From assembly GCA_018105865.1 (NCBI GenBank), contig CM030852.1, positions 10,365,950 through 10,429,949 on the forward strand: a stretch of DNA of 64,000 nt. The letters are read 5' to 3'. Below, piece after piece: positions 36,148-49,075 of this stretch (its first letter is position 1; each line of letters starts with the position of its first letter). The notes beneath the pieces are model-generated. The model saw only the letters and a program-made list of their open reading frames with translations. It was not told the origin of the DNA and made no database searches. Both the position numbers and the translations under genes were made by a program. The DNA comes from Metaphire vulgaris. Taxonomy: Eukaryota > Annelida > Clitellata > Crassiclitellata > Megascolecidae.

Positions 36148-37238
36148 GGTACAAAACAAGGTCTTGTAAAGAAATGATTGACAAAATTTTCCAGAGTGGT
36201 GCAAAACAAGGTTTTGTGACGAAATAAACAAGTAATTTTGATTTTTTCATAACTACACAATATTTTCAGAGGGTGCAATTGCACCTCTTTGCACCTCTTT
36301 CGGACGCCCATGCGCTTATTCGTAGTTGATCGTCAGCTCTGGTGGTCGCCGTATGGCTTAAGTCTGTCTGTACGCCATTCACTCAATCCAGCCTAAATAA
36401 TATATATATATATTAATTTATTGCATTATAATTAGCAAGGTTGTTGCCTTACACGGGACAGCATTTCCTGTTGGCCTAAATCATGTCTACAAACAGAGCA
36501 TGCAATTGCCGAATCTGCTTCATTTAAGCAAACAGAACTATTTTCTTGCACCGTTTATTAGACTTTCCTTTCTATATTTACCTTGAACCGTCAGTATGTG
36601 AGAGGCAGAAAAGGTATCATTGAGCAGGAAAGCGCTGAAGAAAAAGCCAATTCTTTGAATGTCAGCTTTTAGCCTACCTGTATTGGAGGTGTTTAGGCTT
36701 AAATGCTTAAATGCTTGCACCCGTTGAACCATGACTTCAGCACGGCAAAATGCTAAAAAATGGTCACTTCCAAATGTCATGACCAAAATCGCTACAAATA
36801 GTCCCTTCTAATGAACTCTGAGGCGTGTAGGCCTATGTTTAATCAGTGCTACCGTTCTAGCGTTGTAATTAAAATGTATATAGCTCATTTTTCTATGAGC
36901 CAATCGGCCAATATGCGCCAGATCTTTGAAATCCTCTCAAGGATGACAATATTGTGGGTATAAATGCCATTATGTCTTAAACAATTAATATATCTGATGC
37001 TACCGCAATTTTAATTTGCCATGCCTCCTCCCTCCTCTATTGGAAAAGGAGGAAATGAGGAACAATTTTACCGGCCTAAAGGAACATGACAGAAACCTGT
37101 AGTCCTGCACCTGATCAATCTTCTACTTTAAAATCCCGGCGATTTAAAACTAATAATTATTGTAGATGACTATTCGGGGAAATTGACAGCGCATGTGACA
37201 GTGACAGTGATATGTTACACGAGAATCTGAAGAGACAA

Positions 37239-37877
37239 CACTCAAAAAAATAATCCCTCAAAAGTTGAGGGAAGTAGGCCTAATTCCCTAAACTAAAGTT
37301 TACGGAATTTTCCCTAACACTTGAGAGAAATTTCCGTAAGCGTTAGGAAATAATCCCTCAAAAGTTGAAGGAAGTAATTCCCTAAATTAAAGTTTACGGA
37401 ATTTTCCCTAACACTTGAGAGAAATTTCCGTAAGCGTTAGGAAATAATCCCTCAAAAGTTGAGGGAAGTAATTCCCTAAACTAAGGTTTACGGAATCATA
37501 TCATACCGCCACCTCGTGATTGGCTACGTGAATGCGTTTTATCAGTGTATTGTAGTTTTGTAAAGGTTTGATTGTATTTGAAAGTGTTTTAGGCTGACAG
37601 CTTCCAGTTTGTATTGTATCAAGCATACTGACTTATCAGTGACAGTCGAGTATTCTAGCAATGAACTGTAGTTTTAATTATAATTGTAGGCAGAATTTAT
37701 CGTTATTCCGTATACACACCACTGTATTGGCATATCCATTTGGATGATAAGTTCGTAATGTTTTATGATTGCTACCTTTACATTATTGAATGTTAAGTTT
37801 TCTGAACAGTCATTTTTACTAAATATTACCGTCTGTATGTACTTGTGTATTTTTGAGGCATTATTTTAAATTTGTAC

Positions 37878-37926
<49 letters not shown>

Positions 37927-38258
37927 CAGGATAATTTATATAGTGCTGTACGCATGGTTTAAAATCCAAAATCAAAAGCAAGTGAATTCATTCACTCGGA
38001 ATTGGCCTCTAAGAGAATTTTCCTAATTTTTCTCTAAAACTTAGAATGAGGGATTCGTTCACTCACTAACATATATTCAGTGAATGAATTCCCTCAATGA
38101 ATACGGATTAATTTGAATAATTCCCTCACTTTGTGTTTGAGTGAATTCATTCACTCAAAGTTGTATTCCCTCAAAGTGAGGGAATATTCTGTACAGCTAT
38201 AGGAGACGGATTATTTCCTCACATATTCCGTTACCGGTAACGGATTATTTTTTGAGTG
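37239..38258. mobile_element. 1.02-kb CACTC-ended element with AA duplication
   Basis: Ends CACTCAAAAAAATAATCC and GGATTATTTTTTGAGTG are inverted. AA flanks both sides, and the paralogous segment is uninterrupted at 58229-58232 (AGAGACATGCTGAG). The left half has about 2.5 tandem copies of a roughly 105-bp unit beginning AATAATCCCTCAAAAGTTGA, and the right half has GAATTCATTCACTC repeats. A CACT start with a 2-bp duplication points to the CACTA group, without a transposase to prove it. A retroposon tail is nested at 37880-37985. Confidence 0.75.
37880..37985 (-). mobile_element. Retroposon tail with (TAA)n, minus strand
   Basis: Read on the minus strand: GCTTTTGATTTTGGATTTTA, ACCATGCGTACAGC, then CCTGGAATAATAATAA. 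It matches the plus-strand tail at 50127-50225 almost exactly. Confidence 0.7.
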
Positions 38259-38732
38259 AAGCTGAGTCGACCTTATATATATTTTATAAGGCTTGATCCC
38301 GTTTCGTCAACGTGCGTCTCTAGCGTGTTACCTCTCTGTCATGTTGCAGCCCAAATAAAGAGGTATCGAGTCCCAAATTTGCTAAGTCAATCAAACTTGA
38401 ATGCGGATGGTTACTAACTTACTACAGTGGTTTTCACACAGACTTACCTAGCCTCCTAAACCACTTTAAATCACATTAGTATGCCTATTATTATTGTTAG
38501 AGGATGAAATAATTTCGAAGGCAGCATTAATTAGTTATTTAGGCTTAAATCTAATATTAGTCACAAATAAAGATGTATTAAATATTTACACATTAAAATT
38601 ATATAAGCGATCGATTCATAGAAGACAGCAATTGGGGAATCGCTGATCTGTATATGAGAGTAAATTCGTGCATTTCATTTCAAGTCTTAATATAGATCAC
38701 AGACGATCGCAACACTGAAGCTAGAAGCATGT

Positions 38733-38735
<3 letters not shown>

Positions 38736-38787
<52 letters not shown>
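38736..38787. repeat. (TA)n microsatellite
   Basis: Simple AT dinucleotide run downstream of copy B. Another lies at 39683-39728 and short ones at 39399-39430 and 59488-59516. The copy C flank has a much shorter TA stretch at the equivalent place. Confidence 0.9.
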
Positions 38788-38789
<2 letters not shown>

Positions 38790-39681
38790 AGTTTTCATAA
38801 TAATAATTATTATGCACTTCTATAGCACCAGTTTCATACGCAAGGGTATCAAGCGATTGTATTTCAAATCCATCTGCAAAAAACCAGGTCATTCCAGAGA
38901 TCTGTCCGAGGGAAAGAGCAAGGCGTCTATGGAGGAAAATCTAATTGAAAGTGAAAGTGGCGTGTTTTAAGTCTGGATCTGAAAATACTCAATAAATTGG
39001 AAGATCTGACAGTCAGAGGGAGAGTGTTCCAGATTTTTGGCCCAAAAATAGAAAATGTTGGTCACTCAAATGAATCACCTTGTGCAGTAGCCTATAAACT
39101 TGTAAATAATTATCCTATCTGACATTAAATTTCTAAATATTTAGCTTAAGTTATCGTCTCCAGCCTCTCCTAAGATATCTCGACATTAATTTTGACTCTT
39201 ATTGGGTTTGCAATTTTAATATTTCTTTTATTTGATACTAATAAATTGATTTTCTAAGCCACTACTTACTGTATTTAGAATTTAGATAATGCGTCATCAA
39301 TAGTGACGACTCAATTACTGTTTACGAGTCTTTTTCCATCAAAAATTTGTTCACACAGACAGATATTAGGCCTACATAAAAATGTACATATAGGCCTATA
39401 TATATATATGTATATATATGTATAATATATACAGTGCTTTTTTGTAAAAAAAATAGATGCCGGTACTCACGGTGGATTGCCTAACTTTTCCATTACGATT
39501 ATGTGGTCTGTGGCTAGAATTTAACATAGAAGTAACAATTTTCAAATAATTCCATTTTAACAAATAATAGTAAATTAGTAATACAAATTAATAATACACG
39601 TTTAAGCACAAGACAAAAAATTTTCACACCTTGAAAAATGTTCCGGTACATGCGTACCAGCGCGTGCCGTCACAAAAAGCC

Positions 39682-39732
<51 letters not shown>

Positions 39733-39888
39733 GAACTCAATTGATCTGGAAATCGAGATATACACTGTAATTAACAGCACTAGGAAATTTTGATATCGAA
39801 TTATTTGAACAATTTATATAAAAATTTAATAATGCTCATACATTCTACAAAAAAGTAATTAAATTTAAACGATAAACTAAAGACGACC

Positions 39889-40838
39889 TCAAGAATCATA
39901 ATCTTCATCTTCGTATTTGAGTTCATAGATCTGTAGCTTCTTACGGGAGAGCACATATAACTGTTTCTGATCAGCAGCGAAATGAATGGAATATTTTGTC
40001 TCATCTGTCTTTAAAGGATCTGGGGTTATTTTCGAATTAAAGGGCCACTGATGAAGACGCACAATTCCAAAATTATTATCATAATCATCACCATAATCAT
40101 CAAGACGATCATCAGCACCATTTTTACCTCCATAATGTCCAAAAAACATGTCACCATAGCGGTAATGAGTTAGGATAGAGATCTTCCGCTGACATTCAAT
40201 ATCGCGAAATACAGTTCCATCTTCATCCAAACTCATTATCCCAATGTACGTATGTTCAGAATTCCATTTCTGATAAGCCACTGCCACTATATCTGGTATT
40301 ATTTCTTGGATGGATTGTATATCGAAGAAACGATAATACCTCGTTGAAATAGTACGCTTAACTGTTCCTTCGGGAGTAAATATTCGCAACATGTAATCTT
40401 TAATTTTGAGTCGAAGAACAAGTACGTCACCTTTGCTGGTTACTGACATAAGACACACACCAGTTTCGCTCAGCCAATGAGATACTCTGTTGTCAAGATC
40501 TGGTTCAACTTTGAAGATATGATTATTTCCCAAAAAAGATACGTAAAGACATTTGTGTATATTGCATGAGACAATCGAAACTAATTCACCTACTAATGGA
40601 CCTTCTCCTAAGCGGTGAAATAGACTGGGCTCCAGAATGGGCTTTAGAGCATGGTAAGGGTATTTATTCTCGTAAACCAAGATTTTTTGCTTCTGAGCGA
40701 CGTATATTTTTTCTGCAAGTGACGTAATACATTTTAAATATCCTCGATATATAGACAACCACAAGTTTCTCCCATTATCGGTAAACACACTCAAATTGTC
40801 ATGGTCTCTCACATGTCGGATAGAGAGTCGCCTTTCAG
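39889..40838 (-). CDS. Copy B: terminal exon, beta-propeller domain
   Basis: The exon follows acceptor TTGTTGCAG and runs 316 codons to TGA, encoding AERRLSIRHVRDHDNL and a repeat series. Blade-like strands include ITSLAEKIYVAQKQKILVYE, LYVSFLGNNHIFKVEPD, LMSVTSKGDVLVLRL with LRIFTPEGTVKR, YIGIMSLDEDGTVFRDIE, GIVRLHQWPF, and YSIHFAADQKQLYVLSRKKL. Six such units fit a six-bladed NHL/lactonase-like propeller, a fold usually used to bind a ligand or partner. It ends in an acidic YEDEDYDS tail. It is about 75 percent identical to copy C. The specific ligand cannot be inferred. Confidence 0.75.
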
Positions 40839-41004
40839 CTGCAACAAGAAAAGCAACAAATATTAAATTAATCAACTTTACACCAATAGGCCTACTCTCA
40901 CCTAGCAATGATCAATTTCCTAATGTAGAAAGATTAATTATATAATCATCGTTGTCGTCATCATTAATGCTATCAAAATGATTATCATCTAATGTCATAC
41001 TTAC

Positions 41005-41367
41005 CAAAGTCACTGGCTAAGCCATAGTTCATTTGAATGAGTTGAGGTTCGAGTGTTGCGCTATGTTCAGGAATCAATCGCTGATAAATGTGATGAATTA
41101 TTTCTCGCAGACAGTCGTCACTTAAGCTTTTCAGTTGATTCAAAGAGGATTCTGTTTTGCACCAAAACCACATCTCAATGCCTTTATCACCCTCATTCGC
41201 GTGAAGTACGAAGACATCGTCAAATCTTTCGTCAGCAGACGCATTTAACAAGTCATTAAATATTAGCGTTTTTTCTGTTTGCATTCTTTGAAATCGTTCG
41301 ATGAATTCCATCTCGATTTCTTTTGAACTTGTGTCTTTTCCATTGCTGATGTGCACTTTAACCGCTT
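41005..41367 (-). CDS. Copy B: exon for the conserved middle domain
   Basis: Acceptor CAATAG, then EAVKVHISNGKDTSSKEIE, a helix FIERFQRMQTEKTLIFNDLL, DVFVLHANEGDKGIEMWFWC, KTESSLNQLK and LREIIHHIYQRLIPEHSA, ending ...SDFG at a GTAAGT donor. The pattern strand-turn-strand then helix (GIEMWFWCKTESSLNQLK..L..DCLREII) resembles the TRADD N-terminal fold, which binds TRAF proteins in vertebrates. This is a structural guess, not an assignment. Confidence 0.72.
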
Positions 41368-41849
41368 CTATTGTAAAAAAAAACAGTTAAACTCTCAGGT
41401 TAAAATTCGTCTTCATCTTTAAAACAACTGCTGGACACCCCCACATAAAGGCTTCAATTTTAGCATCAACGACCCTTTAAATTCGCAGACCTCTGACCCT
41501 GACAATTCGTCACATGCTATCGCTCCACAGTCCACACTCGCGCGTTCTTGGCGGTCACGGTTCTGTCAGCTGCAGTTATGCGTATGTTTGGCATGGTCTA
41601 ACAAAGGCTGGAACCACTGATGTAAATGATACACTTAGGTCTACATCTTAGGGCCTACCATAGTAAAACTAGGGCCTACGCGTGATCAATCCTTTTGCCG
41701 CTAATGAATTACAAAGTTTGCGGGCGTGAAATCAGTTGTTCAAAGGACGCAACTTTATATCTAAAAGCGCTAAACCCCACCCACAGGCTCCTATAAATAA
41801 ATGAAACTGCGGGTCCCGTTATCTATCTAATTTAAATTTCTTTTCTTCA

Positions 41850-42180
41850 TATGTTCTCTGGGAGGAAGCAGGTCCTGGGACCCAGTTGAGCCATCCTTCT
41901 TTGTCAGCAGCTTGGATATTTAATCCTTTTTATCCGTCTTCAGTCAGCATCCAGTGCAGTAGTGATCTTACTCTGGTTATCCTTTCTCCCATATGTCTAT
42001 ACAGTATTTTGCAAAGAAATGAGTCTCCTTTTAGAATGTGCCCAATCAAGTTTTATCGTCTTCGTTTTATTGTTTGTATTATTGTCTTGTTCTCATTTAC
42101 AATGTCTTTGACCTTTTAATTGGTGGTGTCTTTTCTCATCGACCAAGTTTTCCTAACATTAAAATACCACGCTCCATATC
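41850..42180 (-). mobile_element. Non-LTR retrotransposon remnant in intron (copy B)
   Basis: Matches the copy A and copy C intron remnants at nucleotide level (TTCAGTCAGCATCCAGTGCAG, GCCCAATCAAGTT). It is more decayed, and the RRLEAFE-type frame is broken. Confidence 0.6.
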
Positions 42181-42811
42181 AGTGTTTTCATAATTCTACT
42201 CCTTGGCCTTTAACAAGACTACTCCCCATTAATTCACTCCGTTGGTAAAATGTTTCCTTTCCAATTGCTATTATCCTTCTTATTTCTCTTTGGCGCCTGA
42301 CATCTTCCGTGATAAGGCTGTCAAAGTAACAGAGTTGCATTCGGCCTACTTGTTCTATCTTCTTTCCATAGATTGTGATTGATCCATCATTTTCGTAATT
42401 TCTTTTACGTTAATCCTCATACCTCATTCTGCAGAAATTAAGGCCAGTTTATCAATAATTTTTTCAAATACCGTTCTTTGTTTGCCAACATATCCTGAGC
42501 ATTTATAATTTCCGATGCTGGTACTAATACTCCCGATAATTTGATTCATTCTCCCAGTTTTCCAAGTGCTTCAGTAATCATGTCTTCATGATACTGCGAC
42601 TTTGTGCTTGGTTTAATTTCTCACATAATTAATCAGCAATAGTAGTTACTAAGCATTAACATTTTTAACATTTTAATGACAAACTCTTTTATTACATGAT
42701 GATGAATCTGATAATGAAGACGATGATAATGACGACGACGATGAAGATGACGACGACGATGATGAAGATGACGATAAAGATGATAATGAATTATAATGAT
42801 GCTGTGCAAAC

Positions 42812-43096
42812 CTCCTCCTCTTTCAAGAACCAAGGCAGCTGGCGTTTGATTTTCATGAAATAGACAATCTATCATTTTGGAGTATTTCTGAGAAGAGAAG
42901 TCTTGCAACATAATCAGAAGTTCATGGTTCTTGTCCTTGTAGTTTGATAGTCGCGACAGAAACGTCACTTGGTTTTCTGTGAGACAGCCACATGATTCGA
43001 ATGGGAGGATGATTTTGTCAGGATCTATGACTTCTTTAAGGAAGTTTAGATTGTTTCTGATAATTGTCGATCGCATCTTAGCTTTTTGAAAATATA
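42812..43096 (-). CDS. Copy B: CARD-type death-fold exon
   Basis: Acceptor TTGCTTTTAG, then VYFQKAKMRSTIIRNNLNFL, KEVIDPDKIILPFESCGCLT, ENQVTFLSRLSNYKDKNHEL and LIMLQDFSSQKYSKMIDCLF, ending near a GTTTGC donor. It matches the CARD helix pattern and is collinear with copies A and C without gaps over 95 codons. The very weak donor is shared by all three copies, so either it is used or the real exon end lies a little further on in the GAGGAG stretch. Confidence 0.78.
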
Positions 43097-43203
43097 CTAA
43101 AAGCAATCATCATTCACATTTCATTTACAATTATACATAAATCGTTGTATCAAATATTATTGACATAAACAGCTAGAATCAATCGTATTAGTTACAAGCT
43201 GTC

Positions 43204-43260
<57 letters not shown>

Positions 43261-44053
43261 TGTCTCAGGAAAAAACCCCAGCAGAAAAACTACGATTTCT
43301 TAAAAATTCCTAAATATATGTCTATCAAAATTTCAACACGTGTACAGCACATATTTCCCCACCTTTCTGTCTATTTTCATCTTATTTGCATCTAAGATGT
43401 CCATATTGTGAGATATCAAAATCAAAATTCGATTTTTATTACTCAGTCTCAGCATGATAGGCCTAAATATCTAGCTTCACATAAATTTGGTTTCATGTCA
43501 ATGTTGGTGGTAGTGTAATGATTTTTCTATAATTTTTAAAATTACTTGCCACCCCTGTATTTGGATCAGACTATTGGTTTTAACGTTGCGAGGGCCTGAC
43601 AACCGGATTCATCCATATTTTGAGCCGAACTTGAACCTTGAGCCCTTGCGCTATTGGTTTCGACTGCTGCGGGCGATAGATAATAGGGTTATTTAACCCT
43701 AACCCTAACCATAACCCTAACCCCCTAACCCTAAACCCTATGCAAAACCTTCTGCTGTTTTGCAGAAAAAAAGACGCCACCGGCGCGCTGTACGCACTAG
43801 TCGTGGTAGAAAAAGCCTAGCTATGCGTCAGCATTGCACGGAATGCACGCGTCGCCAGTTTGATTTTCTTTGTCTTAAGATTTTCTTAGTTACTTAGTTT
43901 GACACCACCGAGCCGAACTGGTCGGCGAATTCACGAGACTTATCACCTTATCTATTGGATTAATCATTAATAATCCACTCCCTGTAGCGCCATTCCAAGG
44001 GGATTACCATCTCCACTTCGGCAGATCCATCCTGCCCCCTGGAATATCGCCAC

Positions 44054-44512
<459 letters not shown>

Positions 44513-45184
44513 CTACTGCTACTACTACTGCTACTACCAGTGATGGGTAAAATACTTCTGAATGTATCTCAGATACAGATACAGATACAGATACTGCATT
44601 TAAAATATTTTAAAGATCTATCACATTAAAATCCTTCCTATGTGCCTCTGTTACCTTCAAGCGTTCTGATTGGTTGGCTGTGTGATGTTCTCATTGGGTA
44701 CCTTCAAGCGTTCTGATTGGTTGGTTGGGCGAGCGTTCTGATTGGTCATTCTGGAACCTTGCGAGCGAAGCCGCCCGAGCGAGCGAGCGAAGCCGCGTGA
44801 TAGATGGACAGTGTATAGGCGCATAATCAACGTAACCAAATATCAGCTATAACTTTTAAAATACGCGACCCAGCGGTCTAATTTCAGCTTTCGCTCATGC
44901 GCTAATTTATTTAAGATCGTATTTCAGTGAGATATTTGATGAATGGCTGTTAATAAATCGAAAATAAGGGTTTTGAAGGTCCCATATCTCCGGTAGTTGC
45001 CCGTAGACGTGCGGTTATGACGCCGTAGATTCCAGTAGCAATAGACGAGAAATGCAAATTCTCCACAATAGTATTATCCTGCACTGCGAGTGAAACGAGC
45101 ATCTTTCTAGTACAGATACAAGATACCCTAGACAAAATGTATCTAGATACAGACACTTTTGGAATGTATCTAGATACAAGGTTC

Positions 45185-47420
45185 TATTCTATTCTACATG
45201 ACGATTTATATAGCGCAGTAGCATAGCGAGGGCCAAAGTCAAGAGCGCTTTACCAATGATGTTAAGCCTTGGTTTTGGTCTTGGCCTCGAGGCCGGATTT
45301 AGAAGCCTTGGCCTTGGCCTTGGTCTTGAGGTCTAATGTCTTGGTCTTGGTCTTGGCCTCGTGGGTTAGTGCCTTGGACTTGGACTTGGTCTTGGAAGCA
45401 AGTGCCTTGGTCACATCACATGGCTCTGATGGCCGCTATAGTTTGTCATTACAACATGTGTAGACTACAATGTGCAGTACAACCACTTTAGTCAGTGAAT
45501 CATTTGATCCAGACTCTGACTACAACATTTTTGCTGAGAGGAATTTCATGAGCTTGAGGCCACTGTTTTCTAGGCTTCTTTGTGTGCCTGCAACTTCGGC
45601 CCCCATTGAAACTTTGAAAGAGTATTTTCACAAGGAGGAATTGTAATGAGACCGCATCGAGCCAGGCTTAGGAATGGGCTGCTTGAAACGTTGATGTTCT
45701 TGCGCTGCAAAGGCAGTGAAATGAAAAGTGAAATGAGCAGTTTTTGGTTTAAATAATGACAACATCTTTATTATTGTAGCTGCAAGTAACTGAAAAACCA
45801 AACGCTGATTGCAGAATGCAGATCGTAATAACTAAAATGTTCACTGTATTATTACACATTTACAAAACAACAAGATTGACTAGTTTATTATTAGGCTGTG
45901 GTGTTAGCTCTTTCACATAGTACTATAGTGTAACAATCGTCAGCGCTGCTGTAGTGTACATATTTCATATTTACATTATATTACGAGTGTGACCCTGCCG
46001 ATAGTTAAAATGGACCGAAGTCTTGGCCTTGGCCTTGAGTGAAATGTCTTGGCTTTGGCCTCGGTCTTGTAGGTCACTGCCTCGGCCTTGGCCTTGGCCT
46101 TGAGGCTCAGAGTCTTGGTCTTGGCCTTGGTCTTGAGGGTTAGTGTTTTGGCCTTGGCCTTGGCCTTGTACTGGACTGCCTTGGTCACATCACTGTGCTT
46201 TACATTGAACAATCGTACGATGAGTTGAAAAGGCGCGTTTTAAGTTTAGTGGCGAATGAATCGAAGGAAGTGTCTGCGGTCACTGAGTCGGGCAGCGAAT
46301 TCCATAGGAGGGGGTTTCCTCGCGTGACGGACCTCTCTCCGAACTTCGTGGTCTTTGACGGAGGAGGGACGTAAAGTAGAGACCGCGTACTGGATCTCAG
46401 CTGGAGTTGTCGGTCGGCGATCGTCCGTCTACGCACCAGGGTTGATAGATACTCCGGGCAGGTAGGGTCGTGGAGGGCCCGGAAGGTTAGGCAGGACCGT
46501 TTGAAGATTCGCTCCGGGATCCGAAGCCAATAAAGCTTGTCCCTTAGTAGTGGTGTCACGTGGTCGTGCCACCTGACTCCGAAGATCAGCCGGGCAGATG
46601 CGTTAACGACTGACTGCAGACGGGCCAGCTGGTAGTCGGGGAGACCCAGGAGGATGCTATTACAGTAGTCCATTCGCGATAGGACGATAGAGCGTACGGG
46701 GAGTATCGCAGCCGCTGTCGGTATATAGCGGCGGATCTCCCTGATCTTTCGCAGCTGATTAAAACACGCCCGAGTTACGTTGGTCAGGTGGCCCGCAAAC
46801 GATAATGTGTCGTCCAGGAGGACGCCAAGGAGTCGCACCTCAGTGGAGACATCAATCTCGATATCGCCAAACGAGAACGGCGTGCGGCGTATCTGGTGCT
46901 TTTTCCTGGGGGTGTTGATCAAGAGAAGCTCGGTCTTTCCGGGATTCAGTGCCAGACGGTTGGCAGCTGTCCACTGCTTGATCTCACGAACGCAGTCGAG
47001 AAGGCGGGTCCGCAGGCGTTCGGTGTCAGAGGGTGGGCAGGAGGAGTAGACCTGCCCGTCATCAGCGTATGAATGTGAGGCGAGGCCAAACGAGTCCGCG
47101 ATTCGACCGACATCCGCCACGTAGAGGACGAAAAGTAGCGGACCCAAGGCGGATCCCTGAGGCACCCCGCAGCGAACAGGTTGCGGGACGGACTGAGAGC
47201 CCGCCCAGCTGACTGACTGCGATCTCTCCGTGAGGTAATCGCGGAGCCACGACAGAGCACGGCCGTTGATCCCGTAGGAAAGCTCGAGTCGGCGTATCAG
47301 GATGTCATGGTCGACCGTGTCGAATGCGGCAGACAGATCGAGAAGGCAGAGGAGAGCCAGTTCCCCATTAGCGATCGCGTCAACGATGTCGTTGAAGATA
47401 CATCATAATATACATTTTCA
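45185..47420 (-). mobile_element. L2-like non-LTR retrotransposon, 5'-truncated and split
   Basis: The minus-strand frame from about 47420 shows DLSAAFDTVDHDILIRRLE, GVPQGSALGPLLFVLYVADV, YADDGQV and LNPGKTELLLI. It continues with RMDYCNSILLGLP, LQSVVNASARLIF and WNSLPDS, ending at 46207: a reverse transcriptase palm and thumb in good condition, lacking the N-terminal part. The 3' tail (AAAGCGCTCTTGACTTTGG, then AGAAT repeats at 45185-45200) is separated from the coding end by the hAT element at 45254-46195. It is GC-rich compared with its surroundings. Confidence 0.88.
45254..46195 (+). mobile_element. 942-bp hAT element with (CCTTGG)n subterminal arrays and a dimerisation-domain relic
   Basis: Ends CAATGATGTTAAGCCTTGG and CCTTGGTCACATCACTG, with 8-mers CGCTTTAC (45246-45253) and TGCTTTAC (46196-46203) on either side. 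Each end carries 150-180 bp of CCTTGG/TCTTGG repeats. In the middle (45510-45710) the plus strand encodes LCVPATSAPIE and then, one frame on, RVFSQGGIVMRPHRARLRNG and LLETLMFLRCK. These are the hATC dimerisation motif of hAT transposases, broken by a frameshift. Confidence 0.85.
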
Positions 47421-48145
47421 TTAGTCGAAGGAGAGCGTCAGCACAAACTGAATAATTTGAACAAAGTTGTGAAATTTCTCAACACAAACAGCTGCCATAT
47501 GGTAAACCAGGCCAATCCTGTCCTTAGCAATCAATGTGTTCAACAACCATTTTAATGTTAAATTGTTAGCACAGTCAACTGAATGAGGGAGACATTTGCT
47601 TTTAGTAACAGCAGCTTCTGAAATACGCTGTCACTCAAGCGGTTGCGATGTGCTGTCCCAATTTGACCAGCAGCAGGCACAATTATTTAAAAAATTCTCA
47701 TCTAACAATAATGGCCCTTGCTTCTCTTCAGCCATCTTATTATTCACTTCCGGTTGTAATGTGGGCTGCACCCTTAGACTAAAGACTATATATTTGCTCT
47801 TTGATTTAGAGTTAACAATTAATTACATGGCACGTGTGTTAGAACCAAATAACAGGTTGAGCCTCAATCAGCCTGAATAATAAACAATTCAATTCAACAT
47901 GCTCATGGCCTGTGGTAACTACCGTATCTGCTCATGTTTCTTAGTTTTGTAGGTTTGCAGTATCTTGTATCTTGAAGCAGTTAGAAGATACTAGATACAG
48001 ATCACTTGTATCTAAGAGACAGATACAAGATACCGATACATAAAAGTATCTAGATATAGGGCCTATTGTCAAAGATAGTTTGTGTACCTTAGTCTCTTAG
48101 ATACGTATCTAGATACAAGTATCTAAGATACTACCCATCACTGGT

Positions 48146-48228
<83 letters not shown>

Positions 48229-48489
48229 ACATTGGCATGAAACCAAATTTATGTGAAGCTATTTATTTAGGCCTATCATGCTGCGGCTGAGTAGTAAAAA
48301 TCGAAGTTTGAATTTGATATATCACAATATGGCCATCTTACATGCAAATGCGATGCAAATAGGCAAAAAGGTGGGGAACTATGTGTTGTACACGTGTTGA
48401 AATTTTGATAGAAATCTATTTAGGAATTTGTCAGAAATCGTAGATTTTCTGCTTGGGCTTTTTTCCTGAGACACCCTGTATACTGTATA

Positions 48490-49075
48490 TAGGCCTATAT
48501 TGTTAGATGAATACAAACTTAAATATGAATTTAAATATTTTAAATTCGTTTGTTCTTAAGAATATATTCAAAATCTAGCATGTATGTTATGATAGCTGAT
48601 TTTTAAGAAATAGATGAGTGTCGTCTGAGTAGGGTGTCGGAATATTGAACAGAACTCCACGTTTGAATAGTGTGTCCACGAATTTATTTGTCTATATTTC
48701 AATGGAGTTCGTAACAAGAACTGGAATGTTTCTGACCTGTCTCACATTACACATTCAAAACTAGTTACAGATTTCGTCACGGGATGTCAGCCATAGAGGA
48801 CACGATCGTTCGCGTGTCTGTTTTCGACGTTACTTCGATTTCCATGAATTAAAGTCTTAATTTTCATATTAACGCTGACACGTGTTCGACCGATCGGTCT
48901 TAAAGGATTCGCACTGCGAATTCTTTATTTTCAATTCTTAGCATTACGATCACAAATTTCAATTTTTAGGCGGTCAATAGGCCAACTTCGCTTCACGATC
49001 GTGTTATTGTATTTTGCTAAACCAATCACATTTAAAGGTATTTGCTATTGCCAGTATTGTATTTCAATAGCCAGT
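48490..49075. repeat. Duplicated flank (with 63040-63990)
   Basis: TATGTTATGATAGCTGATTTTT and, further on, TTGCTAAACCAATCACA are common to both. The copy at 63 kb carries a retroposon at 63348-63827; the intact target here is TTTCAATTCTTA at 48929-48940. Confidence 0.8.

Larger units (their letters stand above)
35451..36312. mobile_element. Outer hAT-type element of a three-level nest
   Basis: Ends CATGGGCGTCCG and CGGACGCCCATG. An 8-bp target repeat CGCCTATT (35443-35450) and CGCTTATT (36313-36320) has one mismatch. The uninterrupted site is at about 57085-57095 (CGCCTATTCGTGG). Part of the length is the inner element 35488-36147. Confidence 0.85.
35391..36390 (-). pseudogene. Decayed first exon of the CARD family, split by nested transposons
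   Basis: Both sides (35391-35450 and 36313-36390) match the first-exon block at 56995-57180 and, more distantly, the first exons of copies A and B (GGCGTTTTGC, AGCTCTGGTGGTCGCC). The 862-bp insertion at 35451-36312 separates them. No downstream CARD or propeller exon lies between here and copy A, so the rest of this unit is gone. Confidence 0.65.
44538..48143. mobile_element. hAT-type element, CAGTGATGGGTA ends
   Basis: CAGTGATGGGTA and TACCCATCACTG-like ends with many subterminal GTATCTAGATAC repeats. Flanking 8-mers GCTACTAC (44530-44537) and GTTACTAC (48144-48151) differ by one base. The interior holds the L2-like retrotransposon and a second hAT element, so no transposase gene of its own is evident. 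Confidence 0.7.

Noticed and set aside
43690..43742. Telomere or telomeric array (CCCTAA repeats)
   Set aside because: Only about eight imperfect units inside a nested transposon; an interstitial scrap. A similar short run at 21270-21305 is equally minor.
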